DNA from: Clostridiaceae bacterium Marseille-Q3526
GTDB taxonomy: Bacteria > Bacillota > Clostridia > Lachnospirales > Lachnospiraceae
NCBI GenBank assembly: GCA_018223375.1
Contig: JAGTTS010000010.1
Span: forward strand, 1-64,000
Direction: 5' to 3'
Length of the DNA stretch: 64,000 nucleotides
Below the pieces are notes generated by a model that saw nothing but the letters and a program-made list of their open reading frames with translations, was not told the origin of the DNA and searched no databases. Position numbers and translations under genes: made by a program. This document shows, piece by piece, positions 23,845 through 32,273 of the stretch. Numbering within the stretch: position 1 is the first letter of the stretch; each line of letters starts with the position of its first letter.

Positions 23845-25320
23845 CTATGACTCAACCGAATCTCTGTAGGTTCTGGTCGATTTAATCTCTCCTGTCTTCC
23901 ACTGGAATTTGCCCAGGAAGCCAAAGGTTATGGACACAATCGGAACAATCCAGTTAAATACGGCAAACGGCAGGAAGGAGAGCACCGGCACGCCCAGCGT
24001 AGCTCCTGCGAAGGCGCCGTCCACGTTCCACGGCACAATCAGGGAGGTTACGGTTCCGCCGTCCTCCAGACACCGGGACAGGGTCTGCGGAAGCATATCC
24101 TTCTTCTTGAACTCTCCGATAAAGAGGCGTCCGCCCAGGATAATGGACATGTACTGGCTGGCTGTGATGATATTAAAGAGCACACAGCTGACAACCGTGG
24201 AGCAGACCAGCGTTCCCACTGATTTGCTGACGAACTTCATTCTCTCCAAACATACCTCCAGGAAGCCCAGATGCTCTAAAATGCCGCCGTATACCATAGC
24301 GATAATACCCAGAGAACAGGTGTAGTTCATATTTAACAGTCCGCCTCGTGAGAGAAGGCTGTCAATGCCAGGATTTCCTGTCTCAGATACGAATCCGCCC
24401 TCCATGATGCTGAACAGCTCGCCTAAGGAATATCCCTGGACAACCATTGCAATCAGAGCCGCCGTGCCGCCAGAGATCAGAAGGATCGGGAAGGCCGGTT
24501 TCTTTAAGATGGCCAGAGTGATAACTAAAACCGGAGGAATTAACGTCAGCAGGTTCAGATTGAAATTCGACTCAAGGGCAGTTAAAATGCTCTGAATGGT
24601 ATCACTCTCCGCAGTGCCGGAAAACTTGAAGCCCAGCACCAGGAAAACGGCTAACGCGATGATAATACTGGGTGTCGTTGTGAAAAACATGGCCTTAATG
24701 TGGTCAAATACGTCGCCCTCGGCAACGGCCGGAGCCAGATTCGTGGTATCGGAAAGAGGGGACATTTTGTCGCCGAAAGCAGCTCCGGAAACGATAGCTC
24801 CGGCTGTCATGGCCGGATTTACGCCCAGTCCCATTCCTACGCCCATCAGAGCCACACCTGCTGTTCCGATGGCGGACCAGGAGGAACCGGTTGCCAGTGA
24901 GGTCAGCATACAGGCCAGACAGGCGGTAGCTAAGAACATGGATGGGGAAATAATTTTCAGTCCCCAGTAGATAATCATAGGCACCGTTCCGCTGGCAATC
25001 CACGCTCCCATCAGAGCTCCGATGCTGTAGAGAATCATGGCCGTCGGAATCATCAGCTCGCCGCCGCGTATAATGGCCTTCTCAATTTTGCTCCACGGAC
25101 ATTTCTCAATTTTCAGCACAAGCAGCGTTACTCCCAGAGACGTCATCATGGCGACGTGCATCTTCTGGTCAAAGAAGAAAATGGACACTGCCATGAAGAC
25201 GATCAGAGACACGACGCAGATCACGGCTGCGCCGAAGGACGGTCTGAATTCCGCTCCGGAAGCGCCTGCATCGTTCACGTCCGCCTTAGGTTTTGGGTTA
25301 GGCTCGTTTTTCTTACTCAT
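23845..25320 (-). CDS. Na+/H+ antiporter, NhaC family
   Basis: A 491-residue membrane protein with about 12 helices of the NhaC/ion-transporter superfamily (TGSSWSAIGTAGVALMGVG; GDKMSPLSDTTNLAPAVAEGD, the latter a family signature). Members exchange Na+ for H+ or carry organic acids (for example malate/lactate). Start 25320 is preferred to 25326 because AGGAGG lies 6 bases upstream of the former and touches the latter. It follows the amidohydrolase gene by 33 bases, so it is under the same sigma-54 promoter and may import the substrate or export the product. Confidence 0.9.
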   Translation of the reverse strand: MSKKNEPNPKPKADVNDAGASGAEFRPSFGAAVICVVSLIVFMAVSIFFFDQKMHVAMMTSLGVTLLVLKIEKCPWSKIEKAIIRGGELMIPTAMILYSIGALMGAWIASGTVPMIIYWGLKIISPSMFLATACLACMLTSLATGSSWSAIGTAGVALMGVGMGLGVNPAMTAGAIVSGAAFGDKMSPLSDTTNLAPAVAEGDVFDHIKAMFFTTTPSIIIALAVFLVLGFKFSGTAESDTIQSILTALESNFNLNLLTLIPPVLVITLAILKKPAFPILLISGGTAALIAMVVQGYSLGELFSIMEGGFVSETGNPGIDSLLSRGGLLNMNYTCSLGIIAMVYGGILEHLGFLEVCLERMKFVSKSVGTLVCSTVVSCVLFNIITASQYMSIILGGRLFIGEFKKKDMLPQTLSRCLEDGGTVTSLIVPWNVDGAFAGATLGVPVLSFLPFAVFNWIVPIVSITFGFLGKFQWKTGEIKSTRTYRDSVES

Positions 25321-25353
25321 AAACATCCTCCTTAATAAATAGCTTTTATCTTT

Positions 25354-26973
25354 TTATGATTTCCGGTAGACTGTCCGTCCTCCCAGAATCGTTTCCTCTA
25401 CAAAAATATCCCGAAGCTTTTTCGGATCACACTGGGTAGGATCCTGGGACAAGATCACGAAATCCGCCAGCTTTCCCGGCTCCAGGGATCCCTTCACGTT
25501 CTCCTCAAAGGAAGCGAAGGCTCCATTTATGGTAAAGCCCCGCAGCATCTGATCTACGGTCAGCTTTTCCTCAGGCATCCAGCCCCCTTCCGGATATCCG
25601 TGGTAATCGCAGCGGTTGACTCCCACGAACAGGCTGTCAAAGGGGTTCAGGGAATCTACCGGGCAGTCGGAGCTCATGGTATACGCCACTCCCATATCGC
25701 ACAGCGTTCTGTAATTATAAGTAGACGGCAGACGTTCTGCTCCCACCCGGCTCTCTGTAATGTGCAGATCGCTGTTTAAGCACACTGGCTCCATGTAGGC
25801 GATAATATTCTGATCCTTAAACCGCCTGGTGAGATCCGGCTGGGTAATCTGCAGATGAAGAATGCCGAAGCGGGCGTCGCGGTCCGGCCTTTCCTTCTGG
25901 GCCTTTAAGAAAGCGTCCATGCACATCTCCATGGCGCCGTCTCCAATGGCGTGGCACACAACTCCCATCTTCGCCTGGTGGGCCGTCACAACCAGCTCGT
26001 CAAGCTCTTCCTGGGTAAATACGGCGATTCCTCTGGTATCCGGCGCGTCCGCATAGGGCGCTCTGAGGTAGGCGCTCCGGCCGCCTAAAGATCCGTCTGT
26101 CAGAAGCTTTAACGGGCCCGCCTGCACCATAGGCGTATCATGGCGCTTTGCAATTTCCTCCTTGATAAACTCCTTCAGCCTGTCAATCTGAGGCAGAAGA
26201 CACTGCTCGCGGATTCTGACGTTCAGCCGCCCCTCCTGCTCCAGCTCCCGGTAAGCCCTCATCACCTTTCTCCAGTCCTTATCAGAAAAGGTCTCGAAAT
26301 CGTCGGAGTGCATGGTGGTAAGCCCCAGGGAAGAGGCGATGGAAATGGCGTTTACCAGCATTTCCTTAATCTCTTCCACCGACTTTTCCGGTATAATGCT
26401 GTAGACCAGGTAGCGGGCTGTCTCCTTCAAAAGTCCGGTCAGGTTTCCATTCTCGTCCCGCTCAATTTCGCCGCCTTCCGGATTTTCGCTGTCCTTCGTA
26501 ATTCCCGCCAGGGATAAAGCCATGGAGTTGGCCACCACCATGTGCTCGCAGACTCTCGTAAACACAATCGGATGTTCCGTGCTGACAGCGTCCAGATCCG
26601 CAATCGTGGGATTTCTCTTCTCCTCGAAAAAGGTCTGGTTCCAGCCTCTTCCAAGCACCCAGGTTCCCAGCGGAATCTGTTTTTCCCGTATGTACTCCCG
26701 GCTGGCCTCTACCAGCTCTTTTAACGATTTCATCGGTGCGCAGTCGATCTTTGTAAGGCTGTAGGCATAGTTGAGCAGGTGGACATGGCTTTCAATAAAG
26801 CCGGGCATCACGGTTTTTCCGCCCAGATCGGCGATCTCAGCCTCTGGAAACGCCCGTCTCAGCTCCTCCTCTTCGCCCACCTGAACGATGCGGTCCCCCT
26901 CCACTGCCATCGCTCCCGCCCGGCTGCCCTCTGCATCCATGGTGAGAATGACGCCGTTTTGATAGAGTTTCAT
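25354..26973 (-). CDS. Amidohydrolase of the YtcJ type (Amidohydro_3)
   Basis: A 539-residue metal-dependent hydrolase. The N-terminal beta-sandwich reads LYQNGVILTMDAEG; the metal site HxH is in PGFIESHVHLLNY (about 63-65). Further His ligands follow (QAKMGVVCHAIGDGA, FGILHLQ), and the catalytic Asp is in MSSDCPVDSLNPF. YtcJ-like enzymes hydrolyse amide or formamide bonds; the substrate is unknown. GGAGG precedes the ATG. A sigma-54 promoter lies 55 bases upstream, and the neighbouring activator gene is divergent. The paralogous gene at 28918 has the same control. Confidence 0.88.
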   Translation of the reverse strand: MKLYQNGVILTMDAEGSRAGAMAVEGDRIVQVGEEEELRRAFPEAEIADLGGKTVMPGFIESHVHLLNYAYSLTKIDCAPMKSLKELVEASREYIREKQIPLGTWVLGRGWNQTFFEEKRNPTIADLDAVSTEHPIVFTRVCEHMVVANSMALSLAGITKDSENPEGGEIERDENGNLTGLLKETARYLVYSIIPEKSVEEIKEMLVNAISIASSLGLTTMHSDDFETFSDKDWRKVMRAYRELEQEGRLNVRIREQCLLPQIDRLKEFIKEEIAKRHDTPMVQAGPLKLLTDGSLGGRSAYLRAPYADAPDTRGIAVFTQEELDELVVTAHQAKMGVVCHAIGDGAMEMCMDAFLKAQKERPDRDARFGILHLQITQPDLTRRFKDQNIIAYMEPVCLNSDLHITESRVGAERLPSTYNYRTLCDMGVAYTMSSDCPVDSLNPFDSLFVGVNRCDYHGYPEGGWMPEEKLTVDQMLRGFTINGAFASFEENVKGSLEPGKLADFVILSQDPTQCDPKKLRDIFVEETILGGRTVYRKS

Positions 26974-27027
26974 GTATTATCCTCCATTCTGCAAAATATA
27001 GTTTTATAACCCGATGTCTATGAATAA

Positions 27028-27043
27028 AGCAACTTTTATGCCA
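27028..27043 (-). promoter_or_regulatory. Sigma-54 promoter of the amidohydrolase-nhaC operon
   Basis: TGGCATAAAAGTTGCT on the minus strand, GG and GC 10 bases apart. The start is predicted near 27017, 44 bases before the ATG. Confidence 0.9.
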
Positions 27044-27156
27044 CACCTGAGAAGGCCTGTATTACTGCCAAATCAGGAAACGATTTCCATTTTTTTCTAA
27101 CAATATATCAGATTTTCTATTATTATTCTTCTGAATACAGAAAATTTCCGCTTAAA

Positions 27157-27185
27157 TTTTTGCACAATCCTGTAGAAAGCAAAAA
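27157..27185. promoter_or_regulatory. Inverted repeat, candidate enhancer for the second sigma-54 activator
   Basis: TTTTTGC (27157-27163) and GCAAAAA (27179-27185) are inverted copies 15 bases apart, about 115 bases upstream of the 27028 promoter. A related GCAAAATTTTTTGC lies at 28783-28796, just before the 28804 promoter. Confidence 0.4.
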
Positions 27186-27250
27186 TATTTTCGGCATCAT
27201 AGCTTTTATGCTACACTGAACCCAAAGAAATGTCAGGAGAGGGGAAAACT

Positions 27251-28780
27251 ATGATTACAAATGCTCTAGTCCAGGCCAGACAGCTGTACGAGGACACAGA
27301 CGGGGTGCTGGTCTGCGACAAATACGGCTATGTAGAATATCTGAAATGGTTTCACGAGGGTTTTTTATCGGACGAAGCCATCGGCATGCACGTGACGGAG
27401 GTGTACCCGGAGCTGGACAACCAGACCAGCTCTATTATGCGGGTGATTGAAAGCGGGGTTCCCCGCTTTGACGAACGGCAGGTGATCCACAACTGCAAGG
27501 GGGAGCTGTTGGACATCGTATCGTCCACCATTCCGCTCTTAGCCGGAAGCGAGGTCGTGGGGGCTATGACCTCCACCATTTTTTATGACAAATACAGGGC
27601 CGGGAAGGGGCTTCCCAAGCGGCGTCAGGGAGAGCTGTATACTCTGGACGACATTATTTCCCAGGACCCCATTATGATCGCCCTGAAGGAGCGGTGCGCC
27701 CTGATCGCCAACAATGATTCTCCCGTGCTTCTCTACGGGGAGACGGGAACGGGAAAGGAGCTGTTCGCCCAGTCTCTGCACACCTGCTCCCACCGGGCCA
27801 AAAAGCCTTTTATCTCCCAGAACTGCGCGGCGATCCCGGAATCGCTTCTGGAAGGTATCTTCTTCGGCGTGGAAAAAGGCAGCTTCACAGGAGCGGAAAA
27901 CAGAAAAGGGCTGTTTGAACTGGCAGACGGCGGAACTCTGTTTCTCGATGAGATCAATTCCATGGATATTTCCATGCAGGCCAAGCTTCTGAAGGCCATA
28001 GAGGAACAGCAGGTCCGGAGAATCGGAAGCGCGAAAAGCACCCATTTCCACACCAGAATTATCTGCGCTATGAACAAAAGCCCCGCCGAGGTGCTGCGGG
28101 CCGGGCTGATGCGCACGGATCTGTTCTACCGAATCTGCGTGGTGAGAATCGACATTCCGCCTCTGCGGGACAGAAAGCCGGACGTGATGATACTCACCGA
28201 CTATTTTATCAATCATTTCAACCGGACTATGGGAAAATCCATCCGGGGCGTCAGCGCGCTGGTGAAGATGACCTTTCAAAACTATAACTGGAAGGGAAAC
28301 GTACGGGAGCTGAAAAATACCCTGGAGTACGCCTTCAATCTCTGCCAGGGCAATATCATCAACATGGGCGATCTGCCCGATATTCTGCAGGAAGATCTGG
28401 AACCTCAGATCTTTCCTCAGGAAAATTCCGGCTGTTTCCCAGGGCCGTCCCTGCCGGCAGCTCCAGCGCCAGACGGAAGGGTCAGGAAAGGGAAAAACGA
28501 CATGGAAGAAGCCAGGGCCGGAGAGGGGAACGCCGGACGTCTGGCCGCACGTACAAAAAAGCTCTCCGAAAACAGGGAAGAGAGGACTGGAGAGAGAGAA
28601 TGCCTTTCCGGTTATTTCTATGATGAACATTTGTCCCTCACCGAAAACACGGCCGCCTACGAAAAAGAAGCCATCCGCCGGGCCCTCGAAAGAACTGACA
28701 GCATCACGGAAGCCGCCCGGCTGCTCCGGATTTCCCGGCAGACGCTTTCCTATAAAATCGAAAAATACCGCCTGAATTAA
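27251..28780 (+). CDS. Sigma-54-dependent activator with PAS domain
   Basis: A 509-residue enhancer-binding protein. A PAS-like sensor region covers residues about 5-115, the AAA+ domain has Walker A GETGTGKE near 163, GSFTGA (a variant of GAFTGA) near 210 and Walker B LFLDEINSM, and a Fis-type helix-turn-helix ends the protein (EAARLLRISRQTLSYKIEKY). Start 27251 is chosen because AGGAGAGGGG precedes it. Between AAA+ and the helix-turn-helix is a long charged linker. Both flanking amidohydrolase genes have sigma-54 promoters, so it probably controls both. Confidence 0.92.
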   Translation: MITNALVQARQLYEDTDGVLVCDKYGYVEYLKWFHEGFLSDEAIGMHVTEVYPELDNQTSSIMRVIESGVPRFDERQVIHNCKGELLDIVSSTIPLLAGSEVVGAMTSTIFYDKYRAGKGLPKRRQGELYTLDDIISQDPIMIALKERCALIANNDSPVLLYGETGTGKELFAQSLHTCSHRAKKPFISQNCAAIPESLLEGIFFGVEKGSFTGAENRKGLFELADGGTLFLDEINSMDISMQAKLLKAIEEQQVRRIGSAKSTHFHTRIICAMNKSPAEVLRAGLMRTDLFYRICVVRIDIPPLRDRKPDVMILTDYFINHFNRTMGKSIRGVSALVKMTFQNYNWKGNVRELKNTLEYAFNLCQGNIINMGDLPDILQEDLEPQIFPQENSGCFPGPSLPAAPAPDGRVRKGKNDMEEARAGEGNAGRLAARTKKLSENREERTGERECLSGYFYDEHLSLTENTAAYEKEAIRRALERTDSITEAARLLRISRQTLSYKIEKYRLN

Positions 28781-28803
28781 TGCAAAATTTTTTGCGTTTT
28801 TTA

Positions 28804-28819
28804 TGGCATAAAATTTGCT
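28804..28819 (+). promoter_or_regulatory. Sigma-54 promoter of the second amidohydrolase gene
   Basis: TGGCATAAAATTTGCT, with GG and GC 10 bases apart, 24 bases after the activator stop. The start is predicted near 28830, leaving an 88-base leader. Confidence 0.9.
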
Positions 28820-28917
28820 CTATTACACTGGTATCTATTATTACCTGTATCTGTTAAACACCGGCATACGGAAAGACGCGGACCTGTACGCCGGCACTTC
28901 AGGAAGGAGGAATTTTT

Positions 28918-30558
28918 ATGCCGCAGACAACCTTGATTCTTAAAAACGCCTGCATTTACACCATGGACGGCCGTGTAGAGGAAGCCGTCGCCATCTCCGG
29001 CGATAAAATCGCAAAGGTCGGCTCCAATCAGGAGATGGAAGCATGGCAGGGAGAGCATACCCAGGTTATCGATCTGGGGGGACGCACCGTCGTTCCAGGC
29101 TTTAACGACACCCATACCCATCTGGTGGGTTATGGCAATTCCCTGAGATATGTAAATCTGGAAAACTGCCGTTCCCGCGAGGAAATGTGCAGGCGGATCA
29201 AACACTTTATTGAAGAAAAACAGATCCCGGCGGGAGAATGGGTATTCGGCCGGGGATGGAACCAGAACCTGTTTTCAGACGGCGCGTTTCCAACCAAAGA
29301 GGATTTGGACAACGTATCCAGCCAGCATCTGATCCTGATTATCCGCACCTGCGGCCATGTGGGAATCGCCAATACCATGGCTCTGGCTGACGCAAAGGTG
29401 ACAAGGGAAACGTATCTTCCCGGCGGACAGTTTGACAAAGGAGCGGACGGAGAGCCAAACGGCGTGATCCGGGAGGCAGCTCTGGAATGGTTCAAAAAAC
29501 AGAGAAATCCGGAATCTGCCAGAAAGGAGCTGAAGGAAGCCATTGTCCGTGGCGGAGAGGAAATGCTCCGCTGGGGAGTGACAACGGTGCATACGGAAGA
29601 TACCTATGATTTAGGCTATCCCGGCAATTTCATGGACATTTATCACGCTTACCAGGAGCTGGCCGCCGAGAAAAAGCTTCCCGTTCGCATTTACCAGAAA
29701 ATCTCACTTCCTACAGGAAAGGAGATCGATGAATTCCTGGAAGGATGTTCTCTGCGCACTGGAATGGGGCATGATTTCTATCACATCGGCCCCATGAAGC
29801 AGTGGGCGGACGGAACCATGGGCGCCCGCACCGCCGGAATGAAGGATCCGTATTCTGACGCGCCCGGCAATACCGGAATCTATTATTATACGGATCAGGA
29901 GCTGTATGACAACATCAGAAAAGCTCACTGCGACGGTATGCAGGTCTGCATTCACACCATCGGCGACGGAGCCTTAGAGCAGGTATTAAACGCCTATGAG
30001 CGCGTTCTGCATGATTTCCCCAGGGAAAACCACCGTCACCGCCTGGTCCACGGACAGGTAGGAAATCTGGCGCTCTATAAGAAAATTGCAGAATTAGGAC
30101 TGAATATCAATATCCAGCCCGCTTCCACTTCAACCGATATTCCCATTATGGAAGCACGCCTGGGCAGCCGGGCGAAATACTGCCATGCATGGCGCACGCT
30201 GACCGATCTGGGGGTAAATTTAAACGCCAGCTCCGATATCCCGGTAGAAACGCCTAACGTATTCTGTGGAATTTACGCCATTGTCACCAGAAAATGCCTG
30301 GAACACCCGGAACTGGCCCCCTGGAACCCCCACGAGAAGGTAACGGTCATGGAGGCGCTTCGTTTCTACACGATCAACGGCGCTTACGCCGCTTTTGAAG
30401 AAAATATCAAAGGTTCCATTACAGAGGGAAAACTAGCCGATCTGGTTATTTTAGACCGCGATCCCTGCGCCGTCGATCCGGAGGAGCTGAAGGAGGTACA
30501 GGTAGACGCCACGATTCTGGGCGGCAGGCTTGTGTATCAGAGGGAAGAACTGCGCTAG
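28918..30558 (+). CDS. Amidohydrolase of the YtcJ type (Amidohydro_3), second copy
   Basis: A 546-residue paralog of the 25354-26973 product, with the same motif order: IYTMDG at the N-terminus, HxH in PGFNDTHTHLVGYG, GMQVCIHTIGDGALEQ, HRLVHGQ and the catalytic Asp in NASSDIPVETPN. AAGGAGG lies 8 bases before ATG. Two related enzymes on both sides of one activator suggest either two related substrates or one pathway with two steps. It ends in a strong hairpin at 30590. Confidence 0.88.
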   Translation: MPQTTLILKNACIYTMDGRVEEAVAISGDKIAKVGSNQEMEAWQGEHTQVIDLGGRTVVPGFNDTHTHLVGYGNSLRYVNLENCRSREEMCRRIKHFIEEKQIPAGEWVFGRGWNQNLFSDGAFPTKEDLDNVSSQHLILIIRTCGHVGIANTMALADAKVTRETYLPGGQFDKGADGEPNGVIREAALEWFKKQRNPESARKELKEAIVRGGEEMLRWGVTTVHTEDTYDLGYPGNFMDIYHAYQELAAEKKLPVRIYQKISLPTGKEIDEFLEGCSLRTGMGHDFYHIGPMKQWADGTMGARTAGMKDPYSDAPGNTGIYYYTDQELYDNIRKAHCDGMQVCIHTIGDGALEQVLNAYERVLHDFPRENHRHRLVHGQVGNLALYKKIAELGLNINIQPASTSTDIPIMEARLGSRAKYCHAWRTLTDLGVNLNASSDIPVETPNVFCGIYAIVTRKCLEHPELAPWNPHEKVTVMEALRFYTINGAYAAFEENIKGSITEGKLADLVILDRDPCAVDPEELKEVQVDATILGGRLVYQREELR

Positions 30559-30589
30559 GAAACACGTTTAAAAGCACCGAAAACAGATG

Positions 30590-30644
30590 CGCCAGGAAAA
30601 ATTTTCTTGTTCCACTTTAAAGGCACCGAAAATTTTTCCTGGCG
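30590..30644. terminator. Terminator with conserved-type loop (reverse orientation)
   Basis: A perfect 17-bp stem (30590-30606 with 30628-30644). On the minus strand the 21-base loop contains GCCTTTAAAGTGGAAC, similar to the loops at 8305 and 23795. A partial copy of TTTAAAGGCACCGAAAA lies just upstream at about 30567-30583. Confidence 0.75.
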
Positions 30645-30762
30645 TATAGGGGGGAGCTGGTATGAAAGAAATTTAATGCTGTCTGCACCAGATATGTAAG
30701 ACTCAGCAGTAACTATTAACCGCAATGTGACACTGCTTAGGCCCAAAATGCAGGCTGGGCGA

Positions 30763-30882
30763 TAATGGCGGGGCTTTCGCAGGGAGACCCGTACTGATTT
30801 CTGCCACCGGGCGAAATGTTTGAGCCGTAAGGCGAGTTTTCGCGAATGGCAGATCATGGATGCACGAATCGAGCAGAAAACG
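30763..30882 (-). repeat. Intergenic repeat element, copy B (about 120 nt)
   Basis: On the minus strand it aligns without gaps to 16226-16345, at about 103 of 120 positions. Differences are mostly transitions, as expected for a conserved structured sequence or an ageing repeat. Flanks GGCCTTGCAG and CTGCATTTTGGGCC could pair. Confidence 0.8.
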
Positions 30883-30981
30883 TAGCTAGCTGCAAGGCCT
30901 GCCGTTTTGGCCTACTGTGCAAATAATTTAAGAAAACCGTATTCATTCCTGCGTTTGGTGTAGAAATCAGGCCGGTTTTCG

Positions 30982-31010
30982 TTGTAGTTTCCTCTTTGGC
31001 ATGGTATAAT
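30982..31010 (+). promoter_or_regulatory. Promoter of the rpn gene
   Basis: TTGTAG (30982-30987), 17-base spacer, TATAAT (31005-31010), with TGG before TATAAT as an extended -10. It would give a leader of about 150 bases. Confidence 0.55.
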
Positions 31011-31169
31011 AAAATGACAAAAGCATACATTTCACCACTTCGAACCTGGTTCCAGGTTCCTATTTCTCTGATTCCTATCTTTCAGAATATCAGAAAATCT
31101 ATGCTTTTTCCCAAATTTATATCAGAGCAGGAGATTTTCATTCTGGAAGCTCCTGCAAAAGGAGGTCAA

Positions 31170-32198
31170 ATGAATCAGAAACAACACAGCAGAAGTGAAA
31201 ATTCGGCAGGCTGGCAGCAGGTACAGTCTCAGCCCTTTGAAGCATCTCAGCAGGCAGAGCTTCAAAGACCAGTTAACCGCAGCTACAAGGATACGCTGTT
31301 TCGTATGCTCTTTCAAGAGAAAGAGGCTCTTCTGTCTCTCTACAACGCGGTAGGACAGACGGACTACAAGGACGCGTCACAGCTGGAGATTGTAACCTTA
31401 GAAAACGCCATTTACATGAATATGAAGAACGATCTGGCGTTTCTCATTAACCTGGAGCTGAATCTTTACGAACATCAGTCCACCTGGAATCCTAACATGC
31501 CCTTAAGAGATCTCTTCTACGTGGCAAAGGAGTATGAGCAGCTGATTCGAAAGGAAACTCTCTATTCCTCCCGGCTGGTGAAGCTGCCGGTTCCCAGATT
31601 CCTTGTTTTCTGCAACGGCAGGATGCCGGACCAGGCGGAAAAGATCATCTTAAAGCTGTCGGATTCCTTTGAAAAGCAGACCAGGGAGCCGGAGCTGGAG
31701 CTGAAGGTGACGGTGCTGAACATCAACGCTGGCTGCAACGAGACGCTGATGAACGCCTGCAGGCTGTTAAAGGAATATTCCCTCTATGTGGCCCGGGTCC
31801 GTTCCTACGCCTCTCAGATGGATATGAACACAGCAGTCAACCGGGCGGTGGAGGAATGTATCAGCGAAGGAATCCTGGCAGATTTTCTTTTAAAATCACG
31901 GGCGGAGGTAGTAGCTATGAGCATTTTTGAATATGATGAAGAACGGGAACGGGAGCTGATTAAAAAGGCGGAGTTTGAATCCGGAAAGGAAGAGGGACTG
32001 AAGTTGGGTAAAGCTCAGGGCATTGAATTAGGCAAAGCTCAGGGCATTGAGCTGGGTAAAATCCAGGGTATCGCAGCCTTAATTCAGGCTTTCCAGGATC
32101 TGGGCGCTTCCAGGGAAGCAGCTCTTCTTTCTTTGAAAAAGCAGTTTTCCCTTTCTGAAGAGGAGGCTGAAAGACAGCTGAATCAATTCTGGAAGTAA
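31170..32198 (+). CDS. Rpn-family recombination-promoting nuclease / putative transposase
   Basis: A 342-residue protein of the Rpn/YhgA group, PD-(D/E)XK-fold nucleases linked to RecA-independent recombination and, in recent work on E. coli, to phage defence. The N-terminus shows the family start (NRSYKDTLFRMLFQEKEALLSLYNAV; LENAIYMNMKNDLAFLINLELNLYEHQS). The C-terminal part has repeats LGKAQGIE, LGKAQGIE, LGKIQGIA of 8 residues (24 bp). ATG 31170 has GGAGGT 6 bases upstream. Inside the gene, a second strong start at 31917 may make the C-terminal domain alone. It stands alone, next to a repeat and ahead of a strong terminator. Confidence 0.88.
   Translation: MNQKQHSRSENSAGWQQVQSQPFEASQQAELQRPVNRSYKDTLFRMLFQEKEALLSLYNAVGQTDYKDASQLEIVTLENAIYMNMKNDLAFLINLELNLYEHQSTWNPNMPLRDLFYVAKEYEQLIRKETLYSSRLVKLPVPRFLVFCNGRMPDQAEKIILKLSDSFEKQTREPELELKVTVLNINAGCNETLMNACRLLKEYSLYVARVRSYASQMDMNTAVNRAVEECISEGILADFLLKSRAEVVAMSIFEYDEERERELIKKAEFESGKEEGLKLGKAQGIELGKAQGIELGKIQGIAALIQAFQDLGASREAALLSLKKQFSLSEEEAERQLNQFWK
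31917..32198 (+). CDS. Candidate intragenic start: C-terminal Rpn domain (RpnS-like)
   Basis: Within the rpn frame, GGAGGT at 31904-31909 lies 7 bases before ATG 31917, an ideal translation start. The product would have 93 residues, beginning MSIFEYDEERERELIKK and including the GKAQGIE repeats. In E. coli rpn genes a short C-terminal protein made from an internal start blocks the toxicity of the full-length nuclease. The layout is the same here. Whether the start is used is not known. Confidence 0.55.
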   Translation: MSIFEYDEERERELIKKAEFESGKEEGLKLGKAQGIELGKAQGIELGKIQGIAALIQAFQDLGASREAALLSLKKQFSLSEEEAERQLNQFWK

Positions 32199-32204
32199 AA
32201 CAGC

Positions 32205-32270
32205 AATAAAAAAGAATGTTTTTCCCATTCACTCTTAGTGATATGAAACAGAAAAACATTCTTTTTTATT
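32205..32270. terminator. Bidirectional terminator between rpn and the YcxB-like gene
   Basis: A perfect 19-bp A/T-rich stem (32205-32223 with 32252-32270) with a 28-base loop that contains CTCTTAGTG, a possible weak relative of the CTTTCAGTG loop motif. Confidence 0.8.
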
Positions 32271-32273
32271 ATC

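Larger units (their letters stand above)
30645..31169. other. Long gene-free region: repeat copy B and the rpn promoter region
   Basis: It holds copy B of the dispersed repeat (30763-30882), the rpn promoter (30982-31010) and a palindrome GAACCTGGTTCCAGGTTC (31042-31059). The rpn reading frame stays open upstream to 30996, but that part has no ribosome-binding site. No other gene was seen. Confidence 0.6.

Noticed and set aside
27191..27216. A third sigma-54-like element on the minus strand (TAGCATAAAAGC) before the second activator
   Set aside because: It lacks the GG of the -24 part and a following GC at the right distance; more likely chance or a decayed site.
27539..28630. A 363-codon frame opposite the second sigma-54 activator
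   Set aside because: It is a shadow of a GC-biased coding region, with no start signal or recognisable domain; the plus strand encodes a complete AAA+ activator.
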